Shown in pieces: positions 11,041 to 22,200 of a DNA stretch of 64,000 nt. The stretch is from Marchantia polymorpha subsp. ruderalis (Eukaryota > Streptophyta > Marchantiopsida > Marchantiales > Marchantiaceae), in the NCBI GenBank assembly GCA_037833965.1, contig AP031355.1, positions 14,533,501 to 14,597,500 on the forward strand. Reading direction: 5' to 3'. Both the position numbers and the translations under genes were made by a program. The first letter of the stretch is position 1; every line of letters starts with the position of its first letter. The notes beneath the pieces were generated by a model that searched no databases, had not been told where the DNA came from, and saw only the letters and a list, made by a program, of their open reading frames with translations.

Positions 11041-12493
11041 TTTCAAAAATTGGATAAGATCAAAACCAACCGAAAAGGCCAATAATTGACTTCTTCATCT
11101 TTTTTGATAATTTCAAAAAGTCGTTCAAGGAAGATCATCCCAAGGCCAATGGTGTTGTGATTGGCAAAATCTAAGGAAAGAAATGGAAAGACATGTTTGG
11201 ATTTGAAAAGTCTCTCTACATTGATAAGGTTGAATTGAAAAAGCAAAGAGTACAATAAGTCTATGATAACTTATAAGACCCAAACCAACTTAAGAGTTCA
11301 CTAACTGAACTCTTCATCTTTCTTGATGAGTTCAAAAAGTCATTTAAGAAAGATCATACTTAGACCACGAGTATCGCCGTGGTTGACAAAGCAGGACTAG
11401 AGAAATGAAAAGACATGTCTAAGATTTCTTGTTTGAGATTGCTTGTTTCATTCCCAAAGCTCAACAGAAGAAGCAAGAGTACGATAAGTTTATGTTAGTT
11501 CAAAACTAACTGAAGAGACCATCAACTGCCTTTTTCATCTTTCTTGATGATTTCAAAAAATTGTTTAAGGAAAATCATCCTAAGGCCAAGGATGTCGATG
11601 TGGTTGGCAAGGCCATCAACTACCTTGTTCATCTATCTTGATAAGTTCAAAAACTTGTTTATGGCAGATCATTTTGAAAACAAGGATGTCGCTCTGGTTG
11701 CCAAAGGTAGAGAAGAGAAATTGAAAGACATATCTAAATTTGACACGGATCCTTACAAATTTAACAAAGCAAAAATAGGGAAATGGAAAGACATGTATAA
11801 ATTTGAGATTGCTTGTTTCATTGCCAAATTTCAACAAAAGAAGCAAGAGTACGATACGTTTATGTTAGCTTATAATATCCGAACTAACTTAAAAGATCAC
11901 TAACTGTCTTTTTTATCTTTTTTGATGAGTAGTGAGTTTGAGAAATATTATCTTGAGGCAAAAGTGTCGTCATGGTTGACAAAGTTGAGGAGAGAAATAG
12001 AAAAACATGTCTGAATTTAAAATGCTATTTACATTGCCAAGACTCAATAGAAAAAGCAAGAGTATGATAAGACCATGTCAATTTATAAGATCCAAACCAA
12101 TTTAACAAGCCACTAAGTTACTTCCTCATCTTTCTTGATGAGTTCAAGAAGTCGTTTTAAGAAGATCATCTCGAGGCTAAGGATGACGTCATGGTTGCCA
12201 AGGCGATAAACTTTCTAATTCATCTTTCTTGATGAGTTCAAAAAGTCATTTGAGGAAGATCATATGAAGAACAATGGTGTCACCGTGGTTGGCAAAGCCA
12301 AAGGAGAGGATGTAAAAACATGTCTGAACTTAAGAAGTTTTGTTACATTGTCAAGGTTTAACAATAGAAACAAGAGTACGATAAGTCTATATCAACTTAC
12401 AAGAACAAAATTATTCGAAGAGGTCATCAACTGCTTTGTTCATCTTTCTCAATGAGTTCAAAATATTGTTGAAGGAAAAAAATTCCAAGGCCG
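11041..12493 (+). pseudogene. Decayed tandem HMG-box array (HMGB-like)
   Basis: Eight starts of the same unit occur at about 11091, 11311, 11531, 11627, 11911, 12124, 12219 and 12439. Most spacings are 213-220 bp (about 71-73 codons), the length of one HMG box, and two are about 95 bp. The first unit reads PKRP then FFIFFDNFKKSFKEDHPKA, followed by GKKWKDM, matching plant HMGB boxes (PKRPxSAFFxF...FKxxHPK...GxKWKxM). The best-preserved unit (11627-11903) keeps a basic C-terminal helix ending QQKKQEYDTFMLAY. Stops and frame changes occur in nearly every unit, so no protein is expected. Boxes are joined with almost no linker and no introns interrupt them, unlike typical plant HMGB or 3xHMG genes. 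The array ends abruptly at about 12493 against GC-rich DNA. Confidence 0.7.
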
Positions 12494-12655
12494 TTTGCAC
12501 GCGTGGGACGCGCCGTGCGGACGGCGCGGGTAGCACAATTGGCGAACGGACACGTGGTAGAATTACACGCGCAAGCACAACACGTAGACCCGGGCAAGAC
12601 ACGCAGCGGGCATACACGGCTTGGCCAAAGAAGACAGGCAGGTCTGGATAGCTTC
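12494..12655. other. CpG-rich islet in AT-rich surroundings
   Basis: About 160 bp with very many CG dinucleotides (ACGCGTGGGACGCGCCGTGC at its start) sits directly against the AT-rich, CG-poor HMG-box array and fades into AT-rich DNA after about 12655. Short frames are open on both strands but none resembles a known protein. It looks like a separate, younger insertion or a fragment of another repeat. Confidence 0.45.
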
Positions 12656-13074
12656 AAAAATATTATGTACAAATATTTCATCCGTTAGACATATTTCATC
12701 CATGAAAATATTTCGTCCAACAGATCTTATTCATGATATAAGCAAATTGGCTATCAACGGAAAGCAAACGACGTTACTAGTGCATATGGGTATCTTTGAA
12801 GATCTGAAAGATGATCAACAAGGAGGAAACCGCCGGCGACACTTTCATTATTTTTAGTTTTTGTAAGACAGAGATGACATCAAAGCGCAGGTTGGAGGAT
12901 CAAGCTATGAGATTGTACAGTTTGAGGAATCCTTGCTTTGGATTAGCACGTAGAAAGAAACTTGAAGATCATTCACCTTGCTATACTATTGAGAAAAAAA
13001 CCTACTACTCTCAGCAATATTGAATGGAAGGATTTACAAGAGCAGGTAGTGTACATCGTTATAACCATTATTAC
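12656..13074. other. Unassigned spacer
   Basis: AT-rich spacer between the CpG islet and the Copia fossil. Short frames are present (for example 12621-12857 on the plus strand) but without recognisable domains. Confidence 0.4.
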
Positions 13075-13349
13075 TGTTGAGTTTTAATTTGGTTAAGAAA
13101 ACGTCATGTTTAGCTATTTACAGCTGAGATGGATCGCCAATGTTGGGTATATATATCCAAGGTATGTGTATTACCAGACAGTACGCATAATATACTACCA
13201 CGATGCTATTTTTCCATGAACGTAGCCCTTGAGGGTGAAACACGTTAAACACTGGTCTCTCATGTTGATAGTTTTGTTCGTTGAGTGTGTCATTGTCTTC
13301 GTTCGTTGATTGAGTGTGTCACTGATTATTCTCAAGTTTTACGTTTACA
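13075..13349 (+). repeat. Copia-type 5' LTR
   Basis: It starts TGTTGA and ends ACGTTTACA, and is homologous along its length to the reverse complement of the split solo LTR at 33048-37469. Shared stretches include GTTTAGCTATTTA, TGTTGGGTATATATA and ACGTAGCCCTTGAG. No standard primer-binding site is recognisable after it. Confidence 0.55.
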
Positions 13350-15784
13350 AGTACGACCATTGAGGGAAAGAGATTTCATTCTAGGGTAAGTTTCCTAAGA
13401 ATAAGACAGTGGTTTGTTGTTGATATGGCAAGAGTGATAACATCAAGAAGTATTGCTAGATGAAGTTCAAAAGGGTAATTTTCCCTCCATTTGCGAATGT
13501 TATTGAACATTTTGATCCCAAGAAGTACGACTTGTTAGAAAATGGCATATAATGCCAAAGATAAGCCCTTTGCAATTCATCAAAGGTTAATAATTGACAT
13601 ATGTTTGTTTTTATCACATTTGTTACATTGGAGAGTTCTCAGTATTTTCTCATATCAAACGGATCAGTTTTTATGGAGAATGATCAACCCTATAGGATTG
13701 AGAGTGTTGGATTTATGAAGATGTGCATGTTTGATGGTATAAAATGTATAGAGATTCAAGTTAGACTTTTTATTTGACATGAAAAAAAACTTCATATCTC
13801 TTGATATGTTAGATTCACATGGACTAGAGTGGAGCTCCGAAAAAGTTGTGTTTTACTTTACATCATATGATAAGACGATACTTCAAGAATATAAGCACAA
13901 GAATTCATAATTGCTAGATGTCAATATTATCTCTAGAGAAGTTCACTTTACCAGAATTTGAATTAAAATGTCTCATGTTTGACATTCTAGGCTATGACAT
14001 TTGAGTGATAAATACATGTTACCACTTGATGAGAGTAAAGTGTTATCAGGTTTTGATAAAATTGACTTAGCAGTTTGCGAACATTTTATCATGAGCAAGT
14101 AGCGTAGGCAAGCTTTTGATGTTGGACCACAAAGTTCCAAAGAGATACTTGAGTATATACATATAACATTCAAGAACCATCTACTATTGCTTCAGTCTCT
14201 CCATTATAGTTGTATTATGTATTATTTATATATTATTATCGAAGAGATGTGTGGAATTATTTACTTACACACAAGTTTGAGATGCTTCTAACTTTTAAAA
14301 GTTGTTGTATCCAATTTGAGACTCAGATTCAACACAATGTGAGATATTTACGCATAGATAATGACAAGAAGTATATATTTTGAGGATTTTCAGAGTTATT
14401 GCAAAGAGAATAGTATTACTCGCCATCTCACCACGATTTCAACTTCACAACATAACAATATTTTTGAGAGTCTCAATCAAACAATGTTTGAAAAGTTACA
14501 TATAAAGTTTAGCCAATCAGATTCACCATGTGAATTTTGAACCAAAGCTATCAACATCAAAGTTTGATAAATATTTGTATTCTAATGCAATCAATTTCTT
14601 ACCACCGTTTGAAATTGATGCACCAACGTATGACCGATTATAAAATTTTGAGACTATTGGCTTGTTTTGCTTATACTATCATATCCAAGGAGAATAAAAC
14701 TAACTTAAATCCTAGATCCAAGAAGTGCCGTTTTTTTTAATATGCTAGTGGTGTGAAAGGTTACAGACTATGGATTCGAGTAGCTTGTAAAATTATTGTG
14801 ATTAAGAATGTTTCTTTCAATGAACCCATATCATCAAAAGAAGGAGAGAGTTCTCAGATTTCCGCAACGAACAAGGAAAAGTTTTCACTCACATATGTTT
14901 TTGAACGAAAGTTTAATTATTGTGTGATTAATGATCAAACACAAGGAGTAGCATCGGTACAGGTGTATCAAGTTATTGAGTACAAGAATTAAAGTAACAT
15001 ACTATTGAGCGTCACATATCAACGCCAGATAATAGAGATCAACCAGATTAGATCATTAAATCATACTAGTAAAATTACTTTTGAATATGATCCATGGGTT
15101 GATTCATTCATCCTTGAAGATCATGACATGAATACAGAGGAATAAAATGATATTACGTTGATCTTTGAAGAAGCGACATCTTCTTCATACATGAGAGTTC
15201 AAGCTTTGATTAATAAACTTGAGTGAAATGTTGTTGTGGAGCTTGAGATGCAATTGCTGATTGATAACAAGACTTGGGAGCTAGTTACATTTTGTAAGTA
15301 CATGCATTGAAGGTATAACAGTTCAATAGGTAACTAGCTTTTTTTTGGCCTCTTATTTTTGTTCTCTTTGCTACCTAGACAAGCTCAAAGAATAAGATAT
15401 AAAAAAACGAGGGGGCAAGAATCTTCAAAACGAGGTTAAGAGCTAGATTTTCACTTGGGAGAATAGTTTATACTACAACAAAGTTTTTTCACTTGTAGCA
15501 AAATATGCTATAATTCATCTAATATGTGCACTACCTGTGATTTTAGTCTTGTTATGGATGAAATGAATGTGATTACAAATTTTTCTATGGATATGTAGAG
15601 GAGAAAAATTACATGAGACAATCAATTGACTTGTACCTGAAAGATCATGAGAGATTGATTAGTAGATTGCTGAAATCATTGTATGCATATAAGCAAGCTC
15701 ATATGCAATAAAACACATATAGTGTATGTAATATATGTGTCCACATGAAAAAAGATGAATGATGAGATCTCATTATTTTATTAC

Positions 15785-16290
15785 TTGAAGTAGACGGCAT
15801 GCTCATTTTGGCAAAGAACCAGTCCGATGTTGATAAATGCAAGAGCTAGTTGAAACCTGCATTTAACATGAAAGATTTGGCAAAAAGCCAATTCAATTTT
15901 GATAAATGCAATAACCAATTGAAATTTGCATTTAACATGAAAGATTTGGCAAAAAGCCAATCCAATGTTGATAAATGCAAGAACCAGTTGAAATTTGCAT
16001 TTAACATGAAAGATTTGGCAAAAAGTCAATCCAATGTTGATAAATGCAAGAACCAGTTGAAATTTGCATTTAACATGAAAGATTTGGCAAAAAGCCAATC
16101 CAATGTTGATAAATGCAAGAACCAGTTGAAATTTGCATTTAACATGAAAGATTTGGCAAAAAGCCAATCCAATGTTGATAAATGCAAGAACCAGTTGAAA
16201 TTTGCATTTAAGATGAAAGATTCGGCAGAAAAACCAATATGATGTTGATAAATGCAAGAACCAACCGAAATCTACATTTAAGATGAAAGA
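15785..16290 (+). repeat. 69-bp coding minisatellite inside the Copia RT region
   Basis: About seven tandem copies of a 69-bp unit encode FNMKDLAKSQSNVDKCKNQL plus KFA (23 residues). This corresponds to the Copia reverse-transcriptase stretch normally present once (DKxKxQLKxxFxMKDLG). Inner copies are nearly identical and outer copies more diverged. As 69 is divisible by 3, the array stays open on the plus strand (15850-16242) and also on the minus strand (16257-15781). The array is much better preserved than the surrounding fossil, consistent with recent copy-number expansion or homogenisation. Confidence 0.85.
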
Positions 16291-17332
16291 TTTGGGATAA
16301 TCAAAGAGACATGAATATTTATAAAAATTTTGAAAAGAAAAAACTATGGTTGAGTTAGTGCAAGTAAATTTGACATATTGTTAACAAGCTCAGTATGGTT
16401 GATACCAAAGAAATATGGATTTTTTTGACATCACATTTTAAACTTTACCCAGCTCAATGAACTTCTGATGTCATTGAGTAGTAAAATTGTCATGTGTTCT
16501 CTGTGAACAAACTTTGGGCAAATTCATTTATTTAATGTTGTGCACTAAGCTTGATATTGCTCTAGTGATCAACAAGGTGAACAGATACATGTTGAAAAAA
16601 TTGTGAAATGCATTCTCCTGTATTTGAAAAATTCTATCGATTATGATTTATTGGTTGGTGGTCTACTAAACAATGCCAAATACTTGTTATGCAATGTTGA
16701 TGCTGACTAAGCACATGATGTGGACAAGAGAATGTTTACAATTGGCTATGTGTTTACACTTGGTGGTAGAAGCATAAGTTGGAGATTTATCTTGCAAATA
16801 TGTGTAGTTCAGTCTACAACGGAAACTAATTATGTGGCTGCAGCAGAAATAGCAAAGGAAAGTATTTGATTAGATAGGCTCATTACAAAGATGGAATTGA
16901 AACAAGACGTGGTTAATCTTTATTGCGATATTTTGAAGGCTTTATATTTGGCTGCAAATGAGTTGTTGAACGGCATAAATAAGCGCATTGACATCAGGTT
17001 TTGTTTGATCTAACAAGCATTTTTTGATAAAAATATTAAACTAATCAAGATAAATGGTAAACTCAATCCAAGAGAGTTCATCAAAGTTATTCTTCTAGAG
17101 AGTTTCAAAAGACATTGTGCTACTATTTGACATGAGGATCACAAGTTTAGTTTGCTAGTAGTTTTTTTTGTTACCTCTTTATATTAATACTCTATCATAT
17201 CTACGACTTAGTTCTAGATAACTCTAGTTATAAAGGGAGATCATGTGTTAGGTTACTTTCTAGAACTTTCCATGGAGTAATTAAATAAACTGCGGAGGTT
17301 ACTTGTTCTTTAATATGAGTTAAGGGGAGATT

Positions 17333-17520
17333 GTTGGGTTAACTTGAGTTAACTAAACTTAGTGATTTGTAGGTTGGCACTAGAAAATATAAACCTCCCA
17401 TTTCTCTATTGCACAATGTGCATGATTATTATACTGAAGCGTGTTTGATTGTTTCGTGGACGTAATCCCCTGCATGAATCACGAATACTTGTGTACTTTT
17501 AAATTAACTATAACTTGTGC
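17333..17520 (+). repeat. Copia 3' LTR start (different subfamily from the 5' LTR)
   Basis: It begins TGTTGGGTTAAC directly after the polypurine tract. It includes TTTCGTGGACGTAATCCCCT, in the position of the usual CGTGGACGTAG motif of plant Copia LTRs. It does not align well with the LTR at 13075. The right end is not clear. Confidence 0.45.
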
Positions 17521-19280
17521 TTTCCTTTGTTTACTGTCTGATTCCTGATTATTGACTGAAGTCTCTAATGAAACCTAAAAAGTTCAATTAGATTTATGAT
17601 TCATCCTGCTTTTAGTATGCAGCAAAAATTCTAAACCTAACCTTAACTAGGATAAAACTAACTAATATAAAAAAAACTAGAATTAAGCTCAGACTTATGT
17701 TAATATAATAATAATATTGATCTTTATCAAAAAAATTTATATACATGATAGGAAGACTTGATCTTCAATGAGATGATGAATGCTTACTTGACAAATAATC
17801 TTCAATGAGATTTGATGTTAATTTTTCAATCTTTGATTTTAACAAACGAATTGTTGAAGAGAAATCATAAAGTTGAAGCAAAAAGCTGAAAGAAAGAAAA
17901 AATATTAGATTAAATCTAGATCTACAAAATATTCCAAGAGAACCATGTTATTTTGAAAATATGTCAAAGCAACCCATCTGATAAGAATATCTCAGCAAAG
18001 CAAGCAAACCTCCTCAACAAAGGTTTTAGATAAAATAGAAGATGTATTTGATGATCACTATGCTTTATGATGTTATCATGATTATTTTTACATTTCATCT
18101 CAATATATAGGAGATAAATGAAATTTAAATTATACATGTTCACACCAATTGTGTTTTTTAAAATAGAAAATTAATTTTTACTTGATATCAAAATGCTTAA
18201 TTTTGATGAGGATTGATCAATCATATTGAATTAAATGTGTTTTTCTCATGAGATTTTATATGTTTGATGATCTTGTGTTCACATTGACAACTAGGATTAA
18301 TATTTTTGAATTGAGTAAAATATTGATATCTCTTGGTATATCATACACATATAAAATAATTTAAAAGGAAATTTAAAATATAGTTGAAAAAACATTATAT
18401 TGAAAAAAAAATGCAAAAAAGTTTGCATGTGCTAAGAATCAATATTGTCTGTGAAAAATTGCATGACTCTATATTTCACAAGAAGAATGAATAGTTGTGG
18501 CATTCAAGACCAAGTCATATAAAAGGGCATGTTGATTCTTAATATCTCTCTTATGTTTAAGAAATACATTACTTCTATAATTTTATATGGTAGTTAATAA
18601 ATAAATTCAACATTGTATGATAAAAATGTAGGATTTATTTGCTTTTGGCATTGGAAATCATAGTAACGATGAGATATTTGAGTATGAGCAAAAGCACTTG
18701 CAAAGAGCTTCAGAGCTTCTCCACAAAATGGCAAGCTCAAAACCACGGGAGGAGAAAGTTGGACGTCGATGATATAGCTGGACATGAGACTCATTGACAA
18801 AGTAGTGTTTGGTTAACAGTTATGGACTCGAGTGCATCAAACCTACGGTACTAAATTTTATTTACTTCCTTATATGGGATAATATAGTGGTGTAGTAGAT
18901 TCAACAAGAATTTGGATAAATATAAAAACACCAACATGCCAACTATGGAATTCAATGCCAAAAGCAAAACTCATATACAGATATTGTAAATATCTTTACT
19001 ATATCTTCCTCTAGGTTTGGAATAATATAACGTTATAACCAACCACTTTCAGAAAAGTCAGTGACAACTAACAAATGGTACCCATTTTTCAAGTTTCTTG
19101 TAAGATTTTCATTATATTGCATATCTTTATATCTATGCAGATAACACTAGGTACTGTCATCTATCATCTGTACCATATGTGATGCATCCATGGGTATTGT
19201 TCTATGTAGATACTTTGGATATATCAGCTATAATACAGAATCTTTTCCAATATGACGTTGTTCTGAGCTAGCACCATGTT
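17521..19280. other. AT-rich block without genes
   Basis: AT-rich sequence with no protein resemblance. Short frames such as 18594-18800 (minus) are not convincing. Confidence 0.45.
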
Positions 19281-22200
19281 ACTAGTTTAGGGTCTTACAA
19301 TATACTGCATCACTTGATTATATATTCTCATCCTTCTATCTTGACATTTTCTCCACCCAGGGTATTGAGCTCTAAACTTTTTGTGCAAGTGTGACACACA
19401 ATACCGCAACGACCAGCTGCATTGATCCATTGACCACCTTGAACAAGACCTCTGAAATTGAATGTCACAAATCTGAGTCACTGTTTTTTCATTCTTCGTT
19501 TGACTCCAACTTCAGAAGCTTACTGATCCGTCCATAGGATCAAGTACAGCTGTGTGGTTGTAAAGATTCGGCCAAACTCAAAAGCTAGCACAAATTGTTC
19601 GTGCTTTAATGCTATACTGCAGTCTGTTTCATAACTGAGCCGCCACAGCAAAACTGAGACTGTAATCGGATGAGCTCACTTCACATCAGACCGTAGAAAG
19701 TACCACAATAGCTAAACTCCGAATCCTATCTGACCCTACTTATTCCTAATGCGTGTCTTCTACTACTAGTCATTACTTTATTCCAATGAGTCAACAGTGA
19801 TCGATTATAGTCAACGAAATGCACGAACTCCTGGATCACATATTGCCCATACCCTACGCAAGTGGCTTCCAGTTAGTCAGCTCCTGTCTTGACAAATTTC
19901 AACGTATGTCACACCTCAAAGGTTCTACTCCTTGACTCCCAGTTAGTCAGCTGCTACCTTGACTGATTTCAACGTTTGTCACACCTCTAAGATACTAGTC
20001 ATTGACTGCAGTCTTCATTCTGAAGTCTACAGTGGCTACATGCAAATGGGACAACTACGGCCGGAACAGATCAAAGTTTACTCAGGCCCCGACAACAACG
20101 GTGTAAAGAGCTGGCTGCCTTATCTTGCCGTCCAAAAGTGGGAATTTGAGCAGGAATCGAAGGTGGCCTGAAAACATTGGCACCCATCTGATCTCGGGGT
20201 TGTGTATTTCATTTGTCTAAGTACGAACAGGAATTAGAGTTGACATTCAACACGGTACATTGAAGAACGTTGTCATCAGTTTCCACAGAGAAGTTGAATC
20301 CAGCAGTTCCGTTCCTTCCGTACAGACTATAAGCTACCTTGCAGTTCTCGAATCTCGAATCGTTCTCTCGAACCGACTTCTGGTCGGCTTTGTCGACGAA
20401 ATTGTTCGAATACTGCGTGTGAGTTTATTCTCTGGAAAGATTTGATGGTAGGAAACGCGTGAAGTGAGCAACTACTTGAAGTAAATTAGGAAAGCAGGGA
20501 GCGGAGCAGCGAGCCAATCTTTTATCGGATCTGAACTAGGGAATTCTCGTTGGCTACAGTCGCGTAGCCAGCAAGAAGAATGGGAAAGTTTCTTGTAGGA
20601 TACCCCAGGACATATTTTCAAAAGCAAAGTCAGTCACGCTCGACCTTACTTGCTAAGTGAACTCAAGAGACTCGGAAGTCAGTGCAAAACGTCATGATGC
20701 ACGCAGTGGAAAGCAATGCCGTATTGAATTTCGCAGCTCAGGCTGCACTTCTGATTCACAAACCCGATACGCAGCTGTTCTATCACGAGAAGCTGTATAG
20801 CTTTTGGTCAGAATTCTTGACGAACAAGTAGAGAAGATTTTCTAGGTCCAAACTAGGTCCAAACTACAATTGATATGCCCTGTGTCTCAAAGCTGGACGT
20901 GCCACCATCCCTCAAAACGCAGAGCAACATCCATATGTGGACTCCGATCTTTAAAGGGTCGGGAGAACAAAGCCCAATCCGTGCAGACTCTGATAATCAG
21001 TTTCTCACTCTGAGTTGTGATGTGCGCATCAAACTTGACAAATGACCCGAATTTTGTGACGATACTGAATAATTTAGTTTCATGAGCAGAAACTTGAACA
21101 TACTCAACAGCGGAGAAGTTTGATTAATCAGAGCCATCCAGAAGAAATCAATTCCCGGGCCTGATTATTATCGTTCAACATCCCTGGGAACGTTCGTGAA
21201 GGTGATAAGGAAATCAACGGCAACGTAAACATGAAAAAAGAGTCCCGAGAGATCAATTTGAAGAAAGTAGCTAAGATTGAATCTTCCGGCACCGTGCAAG
21301 ATCCGTCATCTTCCATACAGATTATGAAAGGTGTCCCTAACTTGAAATATATTCTTGAAAGGCCACGGACGACTTCAAGTATCACAAAGTAGGTCCGCAT
21401 GTATCCAGGGTACATAACGAACGGGGTGTTGTAGAACACGACAATGGATGGATCGATAATTGATCAGAAAATATGCACATCATGGACTTATGTTGTTCTG
21501 CTCGTGGAAGATATGAACGTCACATGAACGCAAATCAGGATGAATACATCTAAATACATATGTATCAATGACCTGATCAGCATTTTCATATAGACAGGAA
21601 CAGGTTTGCTGCATGAATCGGTAAAATCGATGCTGGCAAATCAGTAACACAGACGCGACTATACATATTGTTTTCTTCCCCGCTTAACTGCATTGTGAAC
21701 ATATATTCCAGTCTGTTCTCAAATGAGATTGAGGCGTCAAGAAGCAAATGAGAAGGACGATGAGGATATGAAAAAACCAAAAGTACTAGTCCACTGTCAG
21801 GTTCAGGAACTTCAGCAGTCCCTTTTCTTGTTTTACCAACGTACAGCCGTGGGCCGGGAGAAGTGGCGAGAAGAGTCCTTGTCGTCGTGATCATGTCACC
21901 CAACATTCCTCTACTGTCTCTCAACCTCTTCTTGCATTTGATTGACTCAACAAATGAACTTGTCTCTACATCTACATAATTATTACTCTTCCTTTTATGC
22001 CTTTATTATGCCTTCCACTTTCCATTACCTTCAGCCAAGTCGTCCGTGGGTTAGTGCGTTATGATAGCTTGATATTAGTGGCGTACAGCTTCAGCTCCAT
22101 CTTTTAAGATGAATTCTTTCTTTACCATGATAATGCACATCGTTGAAGGTTACGGCGATGGCCACCGTCTTCAGGCACTGCCAAACAATCATACATACTT

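Larger units (their letters stand above)
13075..17520 (+). mobile_element. Ancient Copia (Ty1-type) retrotransposon fossil
   Basis: Parts in Copia order on the plus strand: 5' LTR (13075-13349), a gag-like start (about 13425), GAG-pre-integrase region (about 13990-14190), integrase core (about 14220-14560), the integrase C-terminal YASGVKGYRLW motif (about 14740), reverse transcriptase (about 15060-16290, including a minisatellite), RNase H (about 16600-17140; VQSTTETNYVAAAE is the clearest stretch), polypurine tract AAGGGGAG (17323-17330) and the start of a 3' LTR (17333). Integrase before reverse transcriptase is diagnostic of Copia. It is AT-rich, CG-poor and broken by dozens of changes, so it is old. 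The right limit is approximate. Confidence 0.75.

Noticed and set aside
15785-16290. Regular direct repeats that might suggest a CRISPR array
   Set aside because: There are no unique spacers between repeats. The whole 69-bp unit repeats, encodes a known Copia reverse-transcriptase segment, and sits in a plant retrotransposon fossil.
21128-21924. Two minus-strand frames of 103 and 112 codons that might be exons of one gene
   Set aside because: No family resemblance, and no clear splice sites joining them. The lengths are within chance for this base composition.
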